This document shows positions 42,049-49,839 of a DNA stretch of 57,690 nt, piece by piece. Positions within the stretch are counted from its first letter, which is position 1, and each line of letters starts with the position of its first letter. A program made the position numbers and the translations under genes. The notes below the pieces were generated by a model. The model was given only the letters and a program-made list of their open reading frames with translations. It did no database searches and was not told the DNA's origin. The DNA is from Acidimicrobiia bacterium (GTDB lineage: Bacteria; Actinomycetota; Acidimicrobiia; IMCC26256; PALSA-610): NCBI GenBank assembly GCA_036271555.1, contig DATBAK010000082.1:1-57690 (forward strand), in the 5' to 3' direction.

Positions 42049-42081
42049 GCGGTCCCAGTGTGCGGCTCGAGTGCCGCCGGA

Positions 42082-43005
42082 TCAATACCCGGGACGCGGG
42101 CGGAAGAGGACGAAGCGGAGGCCTTGGTCGTCGACGCACTCGGCGTTGCCGCCGGCTTCGGAGCCGCCCGTCGACAGCACCTGGCCGCCCGCGGCGCGAA
42201 CCCGGGCCGCGGCGGCTTCCACGTCGTCGACACGGAAGTAGATCTTGAACTCGGCGCGGTCCTGGCCGCCGTGGATCCCCGACGGGGGCGTGATCGACGA
42301 GATGTGGAACGAGTCGGGCACGTGACCCACCTCACACGTCCAACCGAACACCTGCTCGTAGAACGAGCGGGCTTGCACACCACTCGGCACCTCGAGGGTC
42401 AGGTACGCGAGGTCGCCGAAGCGCCGGCCGGGCGCGTCCTCGACGGGAACGTCGTCGGACTCGACCGCGGTCGCGACGAACCAGCGGTGTCCGAACGGGT
42501 CGCGGATCGTGCCCTGGCGCGCGCCGTAGTTCACCGCGATCGGCCGCAGTGCGGTCGCGCCGCGCGCGACCGCGCGCGCGTAGGTCGCGTCGGAGTCGGG
42601 CACGTGCACCATCAGGCTCACCGTGCTGCCGCCGAGCGTCTCGGGGCTGAGGTGCTGCTCCTCGGGAAACTCGCCCGCGAGCATGAACACGCTGTCGCCG
42701 ACGCGCAGCTCGCAGTGACCGACGCGACCGTCGTCCATGATGATCGGCTCGCCGACCATCTGCGCGTCGAACACGTCCTGGTACCAGGCGATCGCGGCCG
42801 CGGCGTCGCGACACGAGAGATATGGAGTCAACGCGTGCAGGCGCGCGGGTGTGTACTCGCGGACTTCGGGCATGGGTGCTCCTTCGGGCGGCTTGGGTGT
42901 GAGTCCGAGCTCGGCGACGATGCGTGCGCGCAACCGGGCCGCGAAATCGGGCCGGGGGGCGAGCGGGATGGGGGGTTCTGCGAGGGACTCGAAGGGGTCA
43001 GTCAT
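42082..43005 (-). CDS. Two-domain VOC (glyoxalase-fold) protein with N-terminal extension
   Basis: From ATG 43005 the product is 307 residues. Residues 1-45 (DPFESLAEPPIPLAPRPDFA, RLRARIVAEL) form a short helical extension seen on proteins translated with ECF sigma factors. Residues 55-165 are a PhnB-like VOC domain (LTPYLSCRDAAAAIAWYQDVF, GARQGTIRDPFGHRWFVAT) and 180-300 a second VOC domain (LAYLTLEVPSGVQARSFYEQ). VOC proteins are metal-dependent enzymes or ligand/antibiotic-binding proteins. Its ATG overlaps the sigma factor stop (ATGA), so the two are made together. An internal ATG at 42873 would give VOC domains alone. Confidence 0.83.
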   Translation of the reverse strand: MTDPFESLAEPPIPLAPRPDFAARLRARIVAELGLTPKPPEGAPMPEVREYTPARLHALTPYLSCRDAAAAIAWYQDVFDAQMVGEPIIMDDGRVGHCELRVGDSVFMLAGEFPEEQHLSPETLGGSTVSLMVHVPDSDATYARAVARGATALRPIAVNYGARQGTIRDPFGHRWFVATAVESDDVPVEDAPGRRFGDLAYLTLEVPSGVQARSFYEQVFGWTCEVGHVPDSFHISSITPPSGIHGGQDRAEFKIYFRVDDVEAAAARVRAAGGQVLSTGGSEAGGNAECVDDQGLRFVLFRPRPGY

Positions 43006-43526
43006 CGTTCGATGCCTTCGTGGTAACGGGCTCGAAACGCGCGCCGGGCGCGCACGAGCAGCGCCTCGGTCGCGTGCACCGTGCGGCCGAGGTGGTCGGC
43101 GACGTCGGGGACCGACAGGCCGTCGAGGTAGCGGAGCGTGAGCGCGGCGCGGTGATGCGCGCCCAGGTCGCCGAGACACACGTGCACGCGGGCGCGCTCG
43201 AAACGCTCGTCGGTCTCGTCGCCGGCTTCGTCGTCGTCGGACGACTCGAGCAGGCGGAACCGCTTGCGTTCCTCGCGCTCCTCGCGGCGCCACTGGTCGA
43301 CGAGCTTGTTGCGCGCGACGCGGATGAGCCACGCGACCGAGAGCTCGGGTACCGCGCCGCGTTGCAACGCGTCGATGGCGGCGAGGAACGTCTCCGACGC
43401 GAGGTCTTCGGCCGCGGCGTCGGTGGAGGTGCGGGCGCGCAGGTACCCGTAAACCTGGGGGAGCGCGCGGTCGTAGATCGCGAGGAGCTCGGCGCCGGGG
43501 GCCGGAGCGGTCTCGGAGCTGCTCAC
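43002..43526 (-). CDS. ECF-type RNA polymerase sigma factor
   Basis: A 174-residue sigma-70 family ECF factor. Region 2 is LPQVYGYLRARTSTDAAAEDLASETFLAAIDAL with WLIRVARNKLVDQWRR, and region 4 is LTLRYLDGLSVPDVADHLGR followed by ATEALLVRARRAFRARY. No anti-sigma gene is adjacent; instead the VOC protein gene overlaps its stop codon, so the VOC protein may serve as the partner or ligand sensor. Confidence 0.9.
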   Translation of the reverse strand: MSSSETAPAPGAELLAIYDRALPQVYGYLRARTSTDAAAEDLASETFLAAIDALQRGAVPELSVAWLIRVARNKLVDQWRREEREERKRFRLLESSDDDEAGDETDERFERARVHVCLGDLGAHHRAALTLRYLDGLSVPDVADHLGRTVHATEALLVRARRAFRARYHEGIER

Positions 43527-43609
43527 GATCTGATCATCGTTCGGCCGGCCCGGCTCCGACGCCCTCGCGTCGAAATAGCATCCGCTCGACGCGAGAGACG
43601 GAGGCGGGA

Positions 43610-44371
43610 ATGGCGGATGCGCAGGCGATGTGGGGCTCGCTGCCCGACGGCGCGCTCGATCGGGTGATGGTCGTGTCGCCGCACTTCGACGACGCCGCGC
43701 TCGGCGCCGCGCACCTGCTCGGCACCTATCCGGGCTCGACGGTCGTCACCGTCTGCGGCGGCCCTCCGCCCGCGTACCCCGACCCGCCGAGCGAGTGGGA
43801 CGCCCTGGGCGGGTTCAAGGCGGGCGACGACGTCGTCGCGCTGCGGCGCGAGGAGGACCGCGCCGCGATGGAGGTGCTCGCGGCGGATCCGGTCTGGCTC
43901 GAGTTCGTCGATCATCAGTACCTCGAGAAGCGCGACCGCGCGCGACCCGAGCAGATCGCCGACGCGCTCGCCGACGTGATCGACGCGCGCCGACCGACGG
44001 CGGTGTTCGTGCCCATGGGCATCGCGAACCCCGACCACGAGCTCACGCAGGAGGCGGGCGCGCTGCTCGCGACCGCGCGCCCGGACGTGTGCTGGCTCGC
44101 GTACGAAGACCATGGTTACAAGCACATCCCCGGCATGCTCGCGTGGCGCGTCGCGAAGCTCTTCCATTCGGGACTGTGGCCCACACCCGCGATCGTGCCC
44201 GTCGAAGAGGACCACGCGCGCAAGCGCGAAGCCGTGTACCGATACGCGTCGCAGATCCCGCCGCTCGAGCGTGATCACGGGCTCGCGTCGCGTCTCGACG
44301 GCCGCGTCCCCGAGCAGCACTGGCGGCTCGCACCGCCGCCGCAGGGTTGGGAACGGCTCAGCGAACGTTGA
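43610..44371 (+). CDS. PIG-L/LmbE-family deacetylase
   Basis: A 253-residue zinc-dependent hydrolase fold. The metal-binding motif appears as SPHFDDAALG (usual PHPDD) and the second as ANPDHELTQEA with the metal His. Members remove acetyl groups from GlcNAc-containing lipids, mycothiol precursors or natural products. The PHFDD variant keeps His and both Asp, so activity is likely. Substrate not evident. It starts at ATG 43610 with GGAGGCGGGA ahead, divergent from the sigma factor gene. Confidence 0.87.
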   Translation: MADAQAMWGSLPDGALDRVMVVSPHFDDAALGAAHLLGTYPGSTVVTVCGGPPPAYPDPPSEWDALGGFKAGDDVVALRREEDRAAMEVLAADPVWLEFVDHQYLEKRDRARPEQIADALADVIDARRPTAVFVPMGIANPDHELTQEAGALLATARPDVCWLAYEDHGYKHIPGMLAWRVAKLFHSGLWPTPAIVPVEEDHARKREAVYRYASQIPPLERDHGLASRLDGRVPEQHWRLAPPPQGWERLSER

Positions 44372-44419
44372 GCTCCGGAGCTGACGTGCTCCCGCGCGGC
44401 CGCGGGTGCGAGCGAATGA

Positions 44420-45547
44420 TCACGGCACCGACCAGTGCACGAGGTCGATGCTGCGCGCCACGCCGATCGCGGCGTGGCCCCACCCGCCGAACTCCGTGAG
44501 CTCCGCGCTCCCCGCGTAGAAGACGTAGTAGTGCCCGTCGATCGCGCGCGCGTCGCACAGATAGATCGCGTTCGCGACCTCGTGTGTGAGGCTCGACACT
44601 CCGGGCGCCGAGTTCCATTTCTCCGCGGGGATGTCGAGCACGCGCCCGCCGGTCCAGTCGAGCCACGAGCGCGGGTTCGACGGCGGGCCCGCGAGCGTCG
44701 CGAGGTACGGACGGTCGAGCGTGTTCGTCGTCGCGATGAGATGCCACACACCGTCGAGCCGGAAGAACTCGTAGTTCTCGAACGTGTCGCCGAACTCGGA
44801 GATCGTGGGCCGGCCGACGAGTTGCCACGGCCCGTCGAGCGATCCCGACGGCGACCACGCGATCTCGAACGCCTGCTTCTCCGAGCCGTCGGCGAGCCCG
44901 TACTTGAAGCCGAGGATCAGACCGTGGCCGGTGTACGCGAGCGCGCCGTCGATCATGCGCGCATCCGGACTTGGATACAGCGCGCGTGCGAGCGGCTTCG
45001 CGCGCGACCACTGCTCGAGATCGCGCGACGTCCGGTAGTAGAGCTTGGCCGCGCCGCCACCGGCGTCACCCGGGTTCGACTGGTAGGTGACGACGTACGT
45101 GCCGTCCGGCGCCTCGACGATGTCGGGTGAAGCCAGCCCGCGCGTGCCGCTCTGGTCCGGCCAGACCGTCAACGGCGTCCAGTGCCGGAGGTCGGTGCTG
45201 CTCGTCGCGCCGATGCTCCAGTGCTCCGGCGTGCCGACCGAGCTGAAGAGGAAGTGCCAGCGGCCGTTCGCGATGCGGACGCCGACGTCCTTCGCCGCGG
45301 TGGCGGGATACGAGAGGATCGGGTTGCGCAACTGTGCCCACGGGATCGTGACGCCGGCAGGTCCGGCGCGTCCGGCGGTCGCGCCGCAGCCGGTGGCGAT
45401 CACGTGCGGGACGGTCGGCGCGGTCGTGCGCGGCGACGCGCGGTTCGACGCACCGTTCGACTCACCATTCGATGCGGAGGAGTGACACGCGCCGGCGCCG
45501 AGCGCGACCGCGGTCACGAGGAGCACGAGACCGCGCCGTCGCGTCAC
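44420..45547 (-). CDS. GH43/GH32-like five-bladed propeller lipoprotein
   Basis: A 375-residue lipoprotein (lipobox LGAGAC, Cys about 21; Asn/Ser/Thr spacer). The mature part is a glycoside-hydrolase clan-J/F-type propeller: AQLRNPILSYPATAAKDVGV, GTRGLASPDIVEAPDGTYVV-TY, DARMIDGALAYTGHGLILGF and FENYEFFRLDGVWHLIAT. An acid occurs at each expected blade (KDVG, SPDIVE, IDG, FENYE). It probably acts on an extracellular glycan. It starts 71 bases after a terminator that ends the PstS-like gene, so it has its own promoter. Distantly related in fold to the protein at 13520. Confidence 0.75.
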   Translation of the reverse strand: MTRRRGLVLLVTAVALGAGACHSSASNGESNGASNRASPRTTAPTVPHVIATGCGATAGRAGPAGVTIPWAQLRNPILSYPATAAKDVGVRIANGRWHFLFSSVGTPEHWSIGATSSTDLRHWTPLTVWPDQSGTRGLASPDIVEAPDGTYVVTYQSNPGDAGGGAAKLYYRTSRDLEQWSRAKPLARALYPSPDARMIDGALAYTGHGLILGFKYGLADGSEKQAFEIAWSPSGSLDGPWQLVGRPTISEFGDTFENYEFFRLDGVWHLIATTNTLDRPYLATLAGPPSNPRSWLDWTGGRVLDIPAEKWNSAPGVSSLTHEVANAIYLCDARAIDGHYYVFYAGSAELTEFGGWGHAAIGVARSIDLVHWSVP

Positions 45548-45575
45548 GCGCGGAACTTAACCGCCCGCGGCACAC

Positions 45576-45603
45576 GGGACCCGGCCGTCCGTGGCCGGGT
45601 CCC
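45576..45603 (-). terminator. Perfect 11-bp hairpin after PstS-like gene
   Basis: GGGACCCGGCC and GGCCGGGTCCC pair perfectly around a 6-base loop, 16 bases past the stop of the minus-strand PstS-like gene and 29 bases before the next minus-strand start. It likely separates the two transcripts. Confidence 0.75.
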
Positions 45604-45618
45604 GCAACCGGATGAGAG

Positions 45619-46908
45619 TTAGAGCGGCGTCGGGTTGAACCGGCAGAACCCGCGCGGGTCGCCGGGTCCCTCGACCTGATCCGTGAGCGGCGTGAAGCCG
45701 AACGCCTTGAGCACCGCGACGATCTGACGGCGGCTCTTGACGTGCGCGGCGTCGCCCTGGTCTTGGCACAGGAAGCCGTTCTTCAACGTCTTCTGGTTGA
45801 TCCCGACGTACGACGCAGCCGCGGCGTAGGTGGGCTCATCCTGCGTGAGGACCGTGAACACGTAGCGCGTCCCGACGAAGTGGTTCGCGCCGCCCTCGTT
45901 GATCGACTGCGGCGTGGGCTTCACGCCCGCGACCTTCTCGAGCACGGCACCGTTGCGCAGGTCCGGCTCCGAGCCGGCCTTCTGCGAGTTCCACTTCGCG
46001 TAGCTGAACGGCGAGATGAGCTTGCCCAGATCCGCGGTCGGGATCGGCTGGGTGCCCGACGCGCACGTCTGGTCGTTGTTCTTGCAACGCGTCGAGAGCT
46101 GGTTCTCCTCGGCGCGGTGCGACAGGTTCGCCGCGTTGCAACCCGAGTCGACGGTCGCGCCGCCGAGCAACGATGTCTGGAAGAACGAGAGCGTTCCGGA
46201 ACCCGCCTGCGGCGCGTACTTCACGATCGCCGCGTTCTTGCCGCCCACCTGCTTCCAGTTGCTCGCCTTCGGCTTGCCGTCGGCGCCGCAGGTGTAGATG
46301 TCGGCGAGCTGGTTCACGCTGAGGTTCGCCGGCGCCGCCGAGTTCGCGTGGGCGCCGGTTCCGATCACGGACCAACTCACGGCGTCGAGCGCGATCGCGT
46401 ACGACTCGAGGTCGGGCGTGTCCGACGCGGCGCCGAGCCCACGCGACGAGCGCGCGAAGTCGACGAGGCAACCGGGGTGCGCGCCGGCGTCGTCGTTCTG
46501 CAGCGCGGTGATGCCGGCGGACGAGCCGTTCGGCGGTGTGTGCGCGGCGTCGGACGAATCCCACGTGTACGAGCCGTTCGAATGCCACGGTGACGTCTTC
46601 GGACAACCGGCATCGGCCGGCACCGTGACGCTCGCCGGGAACCCGGTCGCCACCGAGTTCGACGGCGGGATCTCGGTGACGTTCGCGACCTTCTTCTTGA
46701 ACTTGTTGTAGAGGTCGTCGAGCCCGCCGTGCGTGTGCGCGGCACCGTTCGGCGACCCCGCCATCAAGAAGTAGATCGTGTCCGACCCCGCGCCCGAGAG
46801 CACGGTCTTCGTTGCGGCACCCGCGCTCGCGGTGCCCGCGAGTGCCAATGCCAGACCGAGCACGCCCGCCAGTGCGGTCGCGCCGAGCCGCTTGCCCAAC
46901 GTCCTCAT
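45619..46908 (-). CDS. Secreted PstS-like phosphate-binding protein (paralogue 1)
   Basis: A 429-residue exported protein from ATG 46908 (GAGGAGG 9 bases ahead); signal peptide ends SAGAA. The mature part opens TKTVLSGAGSDTIYFLMAGS, the phosphate-binding-protein start, with NGSSAGITALQND, DFARSSRGLG and SGTLSFFQTSLLGGAT matching ligand loops of PstS-fold proteins. About eight Cys, several in CQDQGD and GFCRFNPTPL at the C-terminus, suggest disulfides. It has no lipobox and no membrane anchor, so it is probably free or held by the cell wall. It is about two-thirds identical to the product of 47103-48371 in the aligned text and has a PHO-box-like site upstream. Confidence 0.85.
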   Translation of the reverse strand: MRTLGKRLGATALAGVLGLALALAGTASAGAATKTVLSGAGSDTIYFLMAGSPNGAAHTHGGLDDLYNKFKKKVANVTEIPPSNSVATGFPASVTVPADAGCPKTSPWHSNGSYTWDSSDAAHTPPNGSSAGITALQNDDAGAHPGCLVDFARSSRGLGAASDTPDLESYAIALDAVSWSVIGTGAHANSAAPANLSVNQLADIYTCGADGKPKASNWKQVGGKNAAIVKYAPQAGSGTLSFFQTSLLGGATVDSGCNAANLSHRAEENQLSTRCKNNDQTCASGTQPIPTADLGKLISPFSYAKWNSQKAGSEPDLRNGAVLEKVAGVKPTPQSINEGGANHFVGTRYVFTVLTQDEPTYAAAASYVGINQKTLKNGFLCQDQGDAAHVKSRRQIVAVLKAFGFTPLTDQVEGPGDPRGFCRFNPTPL

Positions 46909-47013
46909 ACGGGAAGCCTCCTCGTCGTTCGTGATGACGCCGTTCGACGCCACATCCCGCGGTCAGGTGTAACGAACGCAGGCAACGACTCCCCGGCCCG
47001 CAGTCGACGCGTA

Positions 47014-47031
47014 CATGAACTCGCGGTGAAC
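47014..47031 (-). promoter_or_regulatory. PHO-box-like direct repeat upstream of PstS-like gene 1
   Basis: On the minus strand GTTCACC-GCGA-GTTCATG: two 7-bp units with exactly 4-bp spacing, the layout of the actinobacterial PhoP box (GTTCACC repeats). It lies about 105 bases before ATG 46908; GTTACACCTG about 40 bases downstream could hold the -10 element. Confidence 0.7.
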
Positions 47032-47039
47032 GCGACGAA

Positions 47040-47061
47040 GCCCGGCCATCCCTGGCCGGGC
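47040..47061 (-). terminator. 9-bp hairpin after PstS-like gene 2
   Basis: GCCCGGCCA-TCCC-TGGCCGGGC is a perfect stem-loop 42 bases past the stop of the minus-strand gene at 47103, directly before the PHO-box of the next gene. It likely ends that transcript. Confidence 0.7.
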
Positions 47062-47102
47062 CTCGCGTGGAACGGGTGACGCTGTGTGTTGAGGGTTGGG
47101 CG

Positions 47103-48371
47103 TTAGACCGGTGTTGCGTCGAACCGGCAGTAGCCGGACGGCTGCCCCGCGCCCTGCACCGCGTCGGGCAACGGCAGGAAGCCGAATGCCTTCAGCATCG
47201 CCGCGACCTTCTTGTGGCTCGCGACGCTCGCCTTGTCCGAGGCGTCCTGGCAGAGGAAGCCGTTGTGCAGGTTGTTCTGGTTGATACCGACGTACGAAGC
47301 CGAAGCCGCGTAGGTGGGCTCGTTCTGCGTCAGGATGTTGTAGACGTAGCGCGTGCCCACGAAGTGCGGCGCGTCGGGGTCGGTGCCCTCGTTGATCGTC
47401 GAAGCACTCGGCTTGAGGTTTTCGACGGCCTCGAGGACCGCACCGTTGCGGAGGTCGGGCTCGGCCTTGGCACCCTGCGACTTCCACTTCGCGTAGCTGA
47501 ACGGCGAGATGAGGTTGTCGAGGTCAGCGGCCGGGATCGCCTCGGTGCCCGAGTTGCAGGTCGGGTCGTTGCCCGTGCAACGTGTCGAGAGTTGGTTCTC
47601 CTCGGCGCGGTGCGACAGGTGGGCGGCGTTGCAACCCGAGTCGACCGTGGCACCACCGAGCAGCGCGGTCTGGAAGAACGACAGCGTGCCCGAACCCGTC
47701 TGCGGCGCGTACTTCACGATCGCCGCCGACTTTCCACCGACGTTGATCCAGTTGCCGAACTTCGGCGTGCCGTCGGCCTTGCAGGTGTAGATCTTCGTGA
47801 GCTGACCGACGCTCAGGTTGTGCGGTGCGTGCGTGTTCTTGTTCGCACCGCTCCCGATGATCGCCCAGCTGACGGCGTCGAGCGCGAACGCGTACGACTC
47901 GAGGTCGGGCGTGTCCGAAGCGTTGCCGAGACCACGCGACGAACGCGCGAAGTCGACGAGACAACCCGGGTTCGCACCCGCGTCGTCGTTCTGCAGCGCG
48001 GTGATGCCGGCGGACGAGCCGTTCGGCGGGGTCTTCGGGCCCGTGCTCGAGTCCCACGTGTAGGCCGGGCAGTTGTTGTCGGCCGGGATCGTCACGCTCG
48101 CCGGGAATCCGGTCGCCGTCGCGTTCGACGGAGGAATTTCCTTCACGGCCACGGTCGAGCTCGACGCGTTGAACAGGGAGTCGAGTCCGGCCTTGGGCTT
48201 GGTCGCCGAGTTCGGCGAACCGGCCATCAGGAAGTAGATGGTGTCGGAACCGGCTCCCGAGAGCTCGGTCTGCGTTGCCGCGTGAGCCGGGATTGCGGCT
48301 CCCACTGACATCGCCAGACCGAGCGCCCCCACGAGCGCGGTAGTGAGGGCGGTCTTGCCCAGGATCTTCAA
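47103..48371 (-). CDS. Secreted PstS-like phosphate-binding protein (paralogue 2)
   Basis: A 422-residue exported protein. I choose the TTG at 48371 because GAGAGGAA lies at proper spacing and it gives a compact signal peptide (LKILGKTALTTALVGALGLA ... AHAA). The mature part matches paralogue 1 nearly throughout: TQTELSGAGSDTIYFLMAGS, NGSSAGITALQND, SGTLSFFQTALLGGAT, FVGTRYVYN and GYCRFDATPV. The tandem pair is a gene duplication, each copy with its own PHO-like site and terminator. An upstream start at 48449 would add a non-signal-like segment. Confidence 0.85.
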   Translation of the reverse strand: MKILGKTALTTALVGALGLAMSVGAAIPAHAATQTELSGAGSDTIYFLMAGSPNSATKPKAGLDSLFNASSSTVAVKEIPPSNATATGFPASVTIPADNNCPAYTWDSSTGPKTPPNGSSAGITALQNDDAGANPGCLVDFARSSRGLGNASDTPDLESYAFALDAVSWAIIGSGANKNTHAPHNLSVGQLTKIYTCKADGTPKFGNWINVGGKSAAIVKYAPQTGSGTLSFFQTALLGGATVDSGCNAAHLSHRAEENQLSTRCTGNDPTCNSGTEAIPAADLDNLISPFSYAKWKSQGAKAEPDLRNGAVLEAVENLKPSASTINEGTDPDAPHFVGTRYVYNILTQNEPTYAASASYVGINQNNLHNGFLCQDASDKASVASHKKVAAMLKAFGFLPLPDAVQGAGQPSGYCRFDATPV

Positions 48372-48487
48372 ATGAGCTTCCTCTCCTTCAGACGGTCCGG
48401 AGACTCCGCCGAGAATCCCCCGGGCGAAGCCGGACGTCGGTTTAATCACGCAAAGTGAACGGCCTCACCGTGCGCAGGCATCGGGAA

Positions 48488-48505
48488 CATGAACTCCCGG
48501 TGGCA
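48488..48505 (-). promoter_or_regulatory. PHO-box-like direct repeat upstream of PstS-like gene 2
   Basis: On the minus strand TGCCACC-GGGA-GTTCATG, two 7-bp units with 4-bp spacing; the first unit matches GTTCACC at 4 of 7 positions, the second at 5. It shares CATGAACTC-CGGTG (plus strand) with the site at 47014 and lies at a similar distance from its gene; TGATTAAAC about 40 bases downstream could be the -10 element. Confidence 0.5.
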
Positions 48506-48612
48506 TCGCGCCGCTCGGTACCGCGTGGTCGCGCGCGCGCGCGTAGACAAGACGCATCAGCACCACACCGGCCGCGCGCAGGGCGCGCGTGCCTTGTCCG
48601 ATCGGGGGATCC

Positions 48613-49815
48613 GTGCGCCGCGTGCCGTGCCTCGCGCTCGTGCTCTGTGTTGCCGTCGCGGCCTGCAGCAGTGGCGGCGCCGCTACTTCATCGACATCGA
48701 CGACATCGGCGACTTCCGCGCCGACCTCGACGATGAAGAGCACGGTCGACGAGTCCGTGTACAACGGCGGGGGCATCTACAACGTCGGCGAGGTGACGCT
48801 GACGCTCGCGGGCGGCACGCCGGTCGACGTCTGGTATCCCGCGAACGGCACGGTCGGCGTGGGCTCCGCGACGTACGACGTGCGCGACTTCCTTCCCGCC
48901 GCGATCAAGCAGGACCTCGGGAAGCAACATCTGTACGTCGGAACCGATGCCAATCGCAACGTGCTCGTCGGCGCGCCCGGTGAAGTGTTCCCGGTCGTCG
49001 TCTTGAGTCACGGCACCGCCGGCTATCGCGACGAGGCGACGTACCTCACGACGCGACTCGCGTCGTGGGGGATGATCGTCGCGGTTCCGGAGGACCCGTC
49101 GCGCGATCTCGCGCACGCCCTCACGTCGGGTGCGTCGACCCTGTCGCCGTCGGCGACGCAAGTGCTCGCGACCATCGCGCTCCTGCAGCACGAGAACGCG
49201 AGTGCCAGCGGTCCGTTCAAGGCTCGCGTCGATCTCTCGCGGATCGCGGTGATGGGCATCGACAGTGGTGTGCCGATCGCGCGTGCGGCTGCGCTCGACG
49301 CGCGTGTCGACGCGTACGTTGCGATCGCGCCGCCGGCGTCGAGCGCGTCGAGCGCGGGGAGCGCGTCGAGCGCGTCGCGTATGTCGAGCGCGTCGACGCC
49401 GAACAAGCCGTCGTTGTTCGTCGCCGGCACGGCCGACAAGGTGACGCCCGGCAGCGCCGCGACCGCGCAGTACGGGCGCGCGCCGGCGCCGTCGTACGAG
49501 TGGCTGATCGATGGCGCGGGCCACAACGCGTTCACCGACGTCTGCGTCGTCGCGCAGCCCGCCGGCGGTCTCGTGAAGGTGCTCGACTCGGCCGGTTCGG
49601 GCGCGATGCTGTCGAACCCGCTCGTTGCACAACTCACCGACGGTTGCGCGGCGCCTGCCATCGCCCCGTCGAACGCGTGGCCGCTGATCGACCAGGTCGT
49701 CACGGGGTTCCTGAAGCACTTCATCGGACCCGACCCCGCGCCGGTCGGCGTCGGTCCGTCGGGCGTTCGGACGATGGGCGGCGTGAGCGTGACGATCTCG
49801 CAGAAGGCGCGCTGA
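48613..49815 (+). CDS. Alpha/beta-hydrolase-fold lipoprotein with Asp at the nucleophile position
   Basis: A 400-residue lipoprotein from GTG 48613 (GGGGGAT ahead; lipobox VAAC, Ser/Thr spacer). The fold matches PAF-acetylhydrolase/dienelactone-hydrolase-like esterases: VDVWYPANG, FPVVVLSHGTAGYRDEATYL, acid in VAGTADKVTP and His in WLIDGAGHNAFTD. At the nucleophile elbow, where GxSxG is expected, it reads VMGIDSGV with Asp217 in the Ser position. This may be a haloalkane-dehalogenase-like Asp nucleophile or an inactive binding protein. A Ser/Ala tract (SSASSAGSASSASRMSSAS) interrupts the fold before the acid residue. It sits between phosphate-related genes on the opposite strand; a link to phosphate release is only a guess. 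Confidence 0.75.
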   Translation: MRRVPCLALVLCVAVAACSSGGAATSSTSTTSATSAPTSTMKSTVDESVYNGGGIYNVGEVTLTLAGGTPVDVWYPANGTVGVGSATYDVRDFLPAAIKQDLGKQHLYVGTDANRNVLVGAPGEVFPVVVLSHGTAGYRDEATYLTTRLASWGMIVAVPEDPSRDLAHALTSGASTLSPSATQVLATIALLQHENASASGPFKARVDLSRIAVMGIDSGVPIARAAALDARVDAYVAIAPPASSASSAGSASSASRMSSASTPNKPSLFVAGTADKVTPGSAATAQYGRAPAPSYEWLIDGAGHNAFTDVCVVAQPAGGLVKVLDSAGSGAMLSNPLVAQLTDGCAAPAIAPSNAWPLIDQVVTGFLKHFIGPDPAPVGVGPSGVRTMGGVSVTISQKAR

Positions 49816-49839
49816 GTCCGCGGAGCTCGCGCGAGCCGG

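Noticed and set aside
44420-45547. Assigning the GH43-like lipoprotein to phosphate metabolism because it adjoins PstS-like genes
   Set aside because: A strong terminator separates them, the fold is a glycoside-hydrolase propeller, and no PHO-like site was seen upstream of it.
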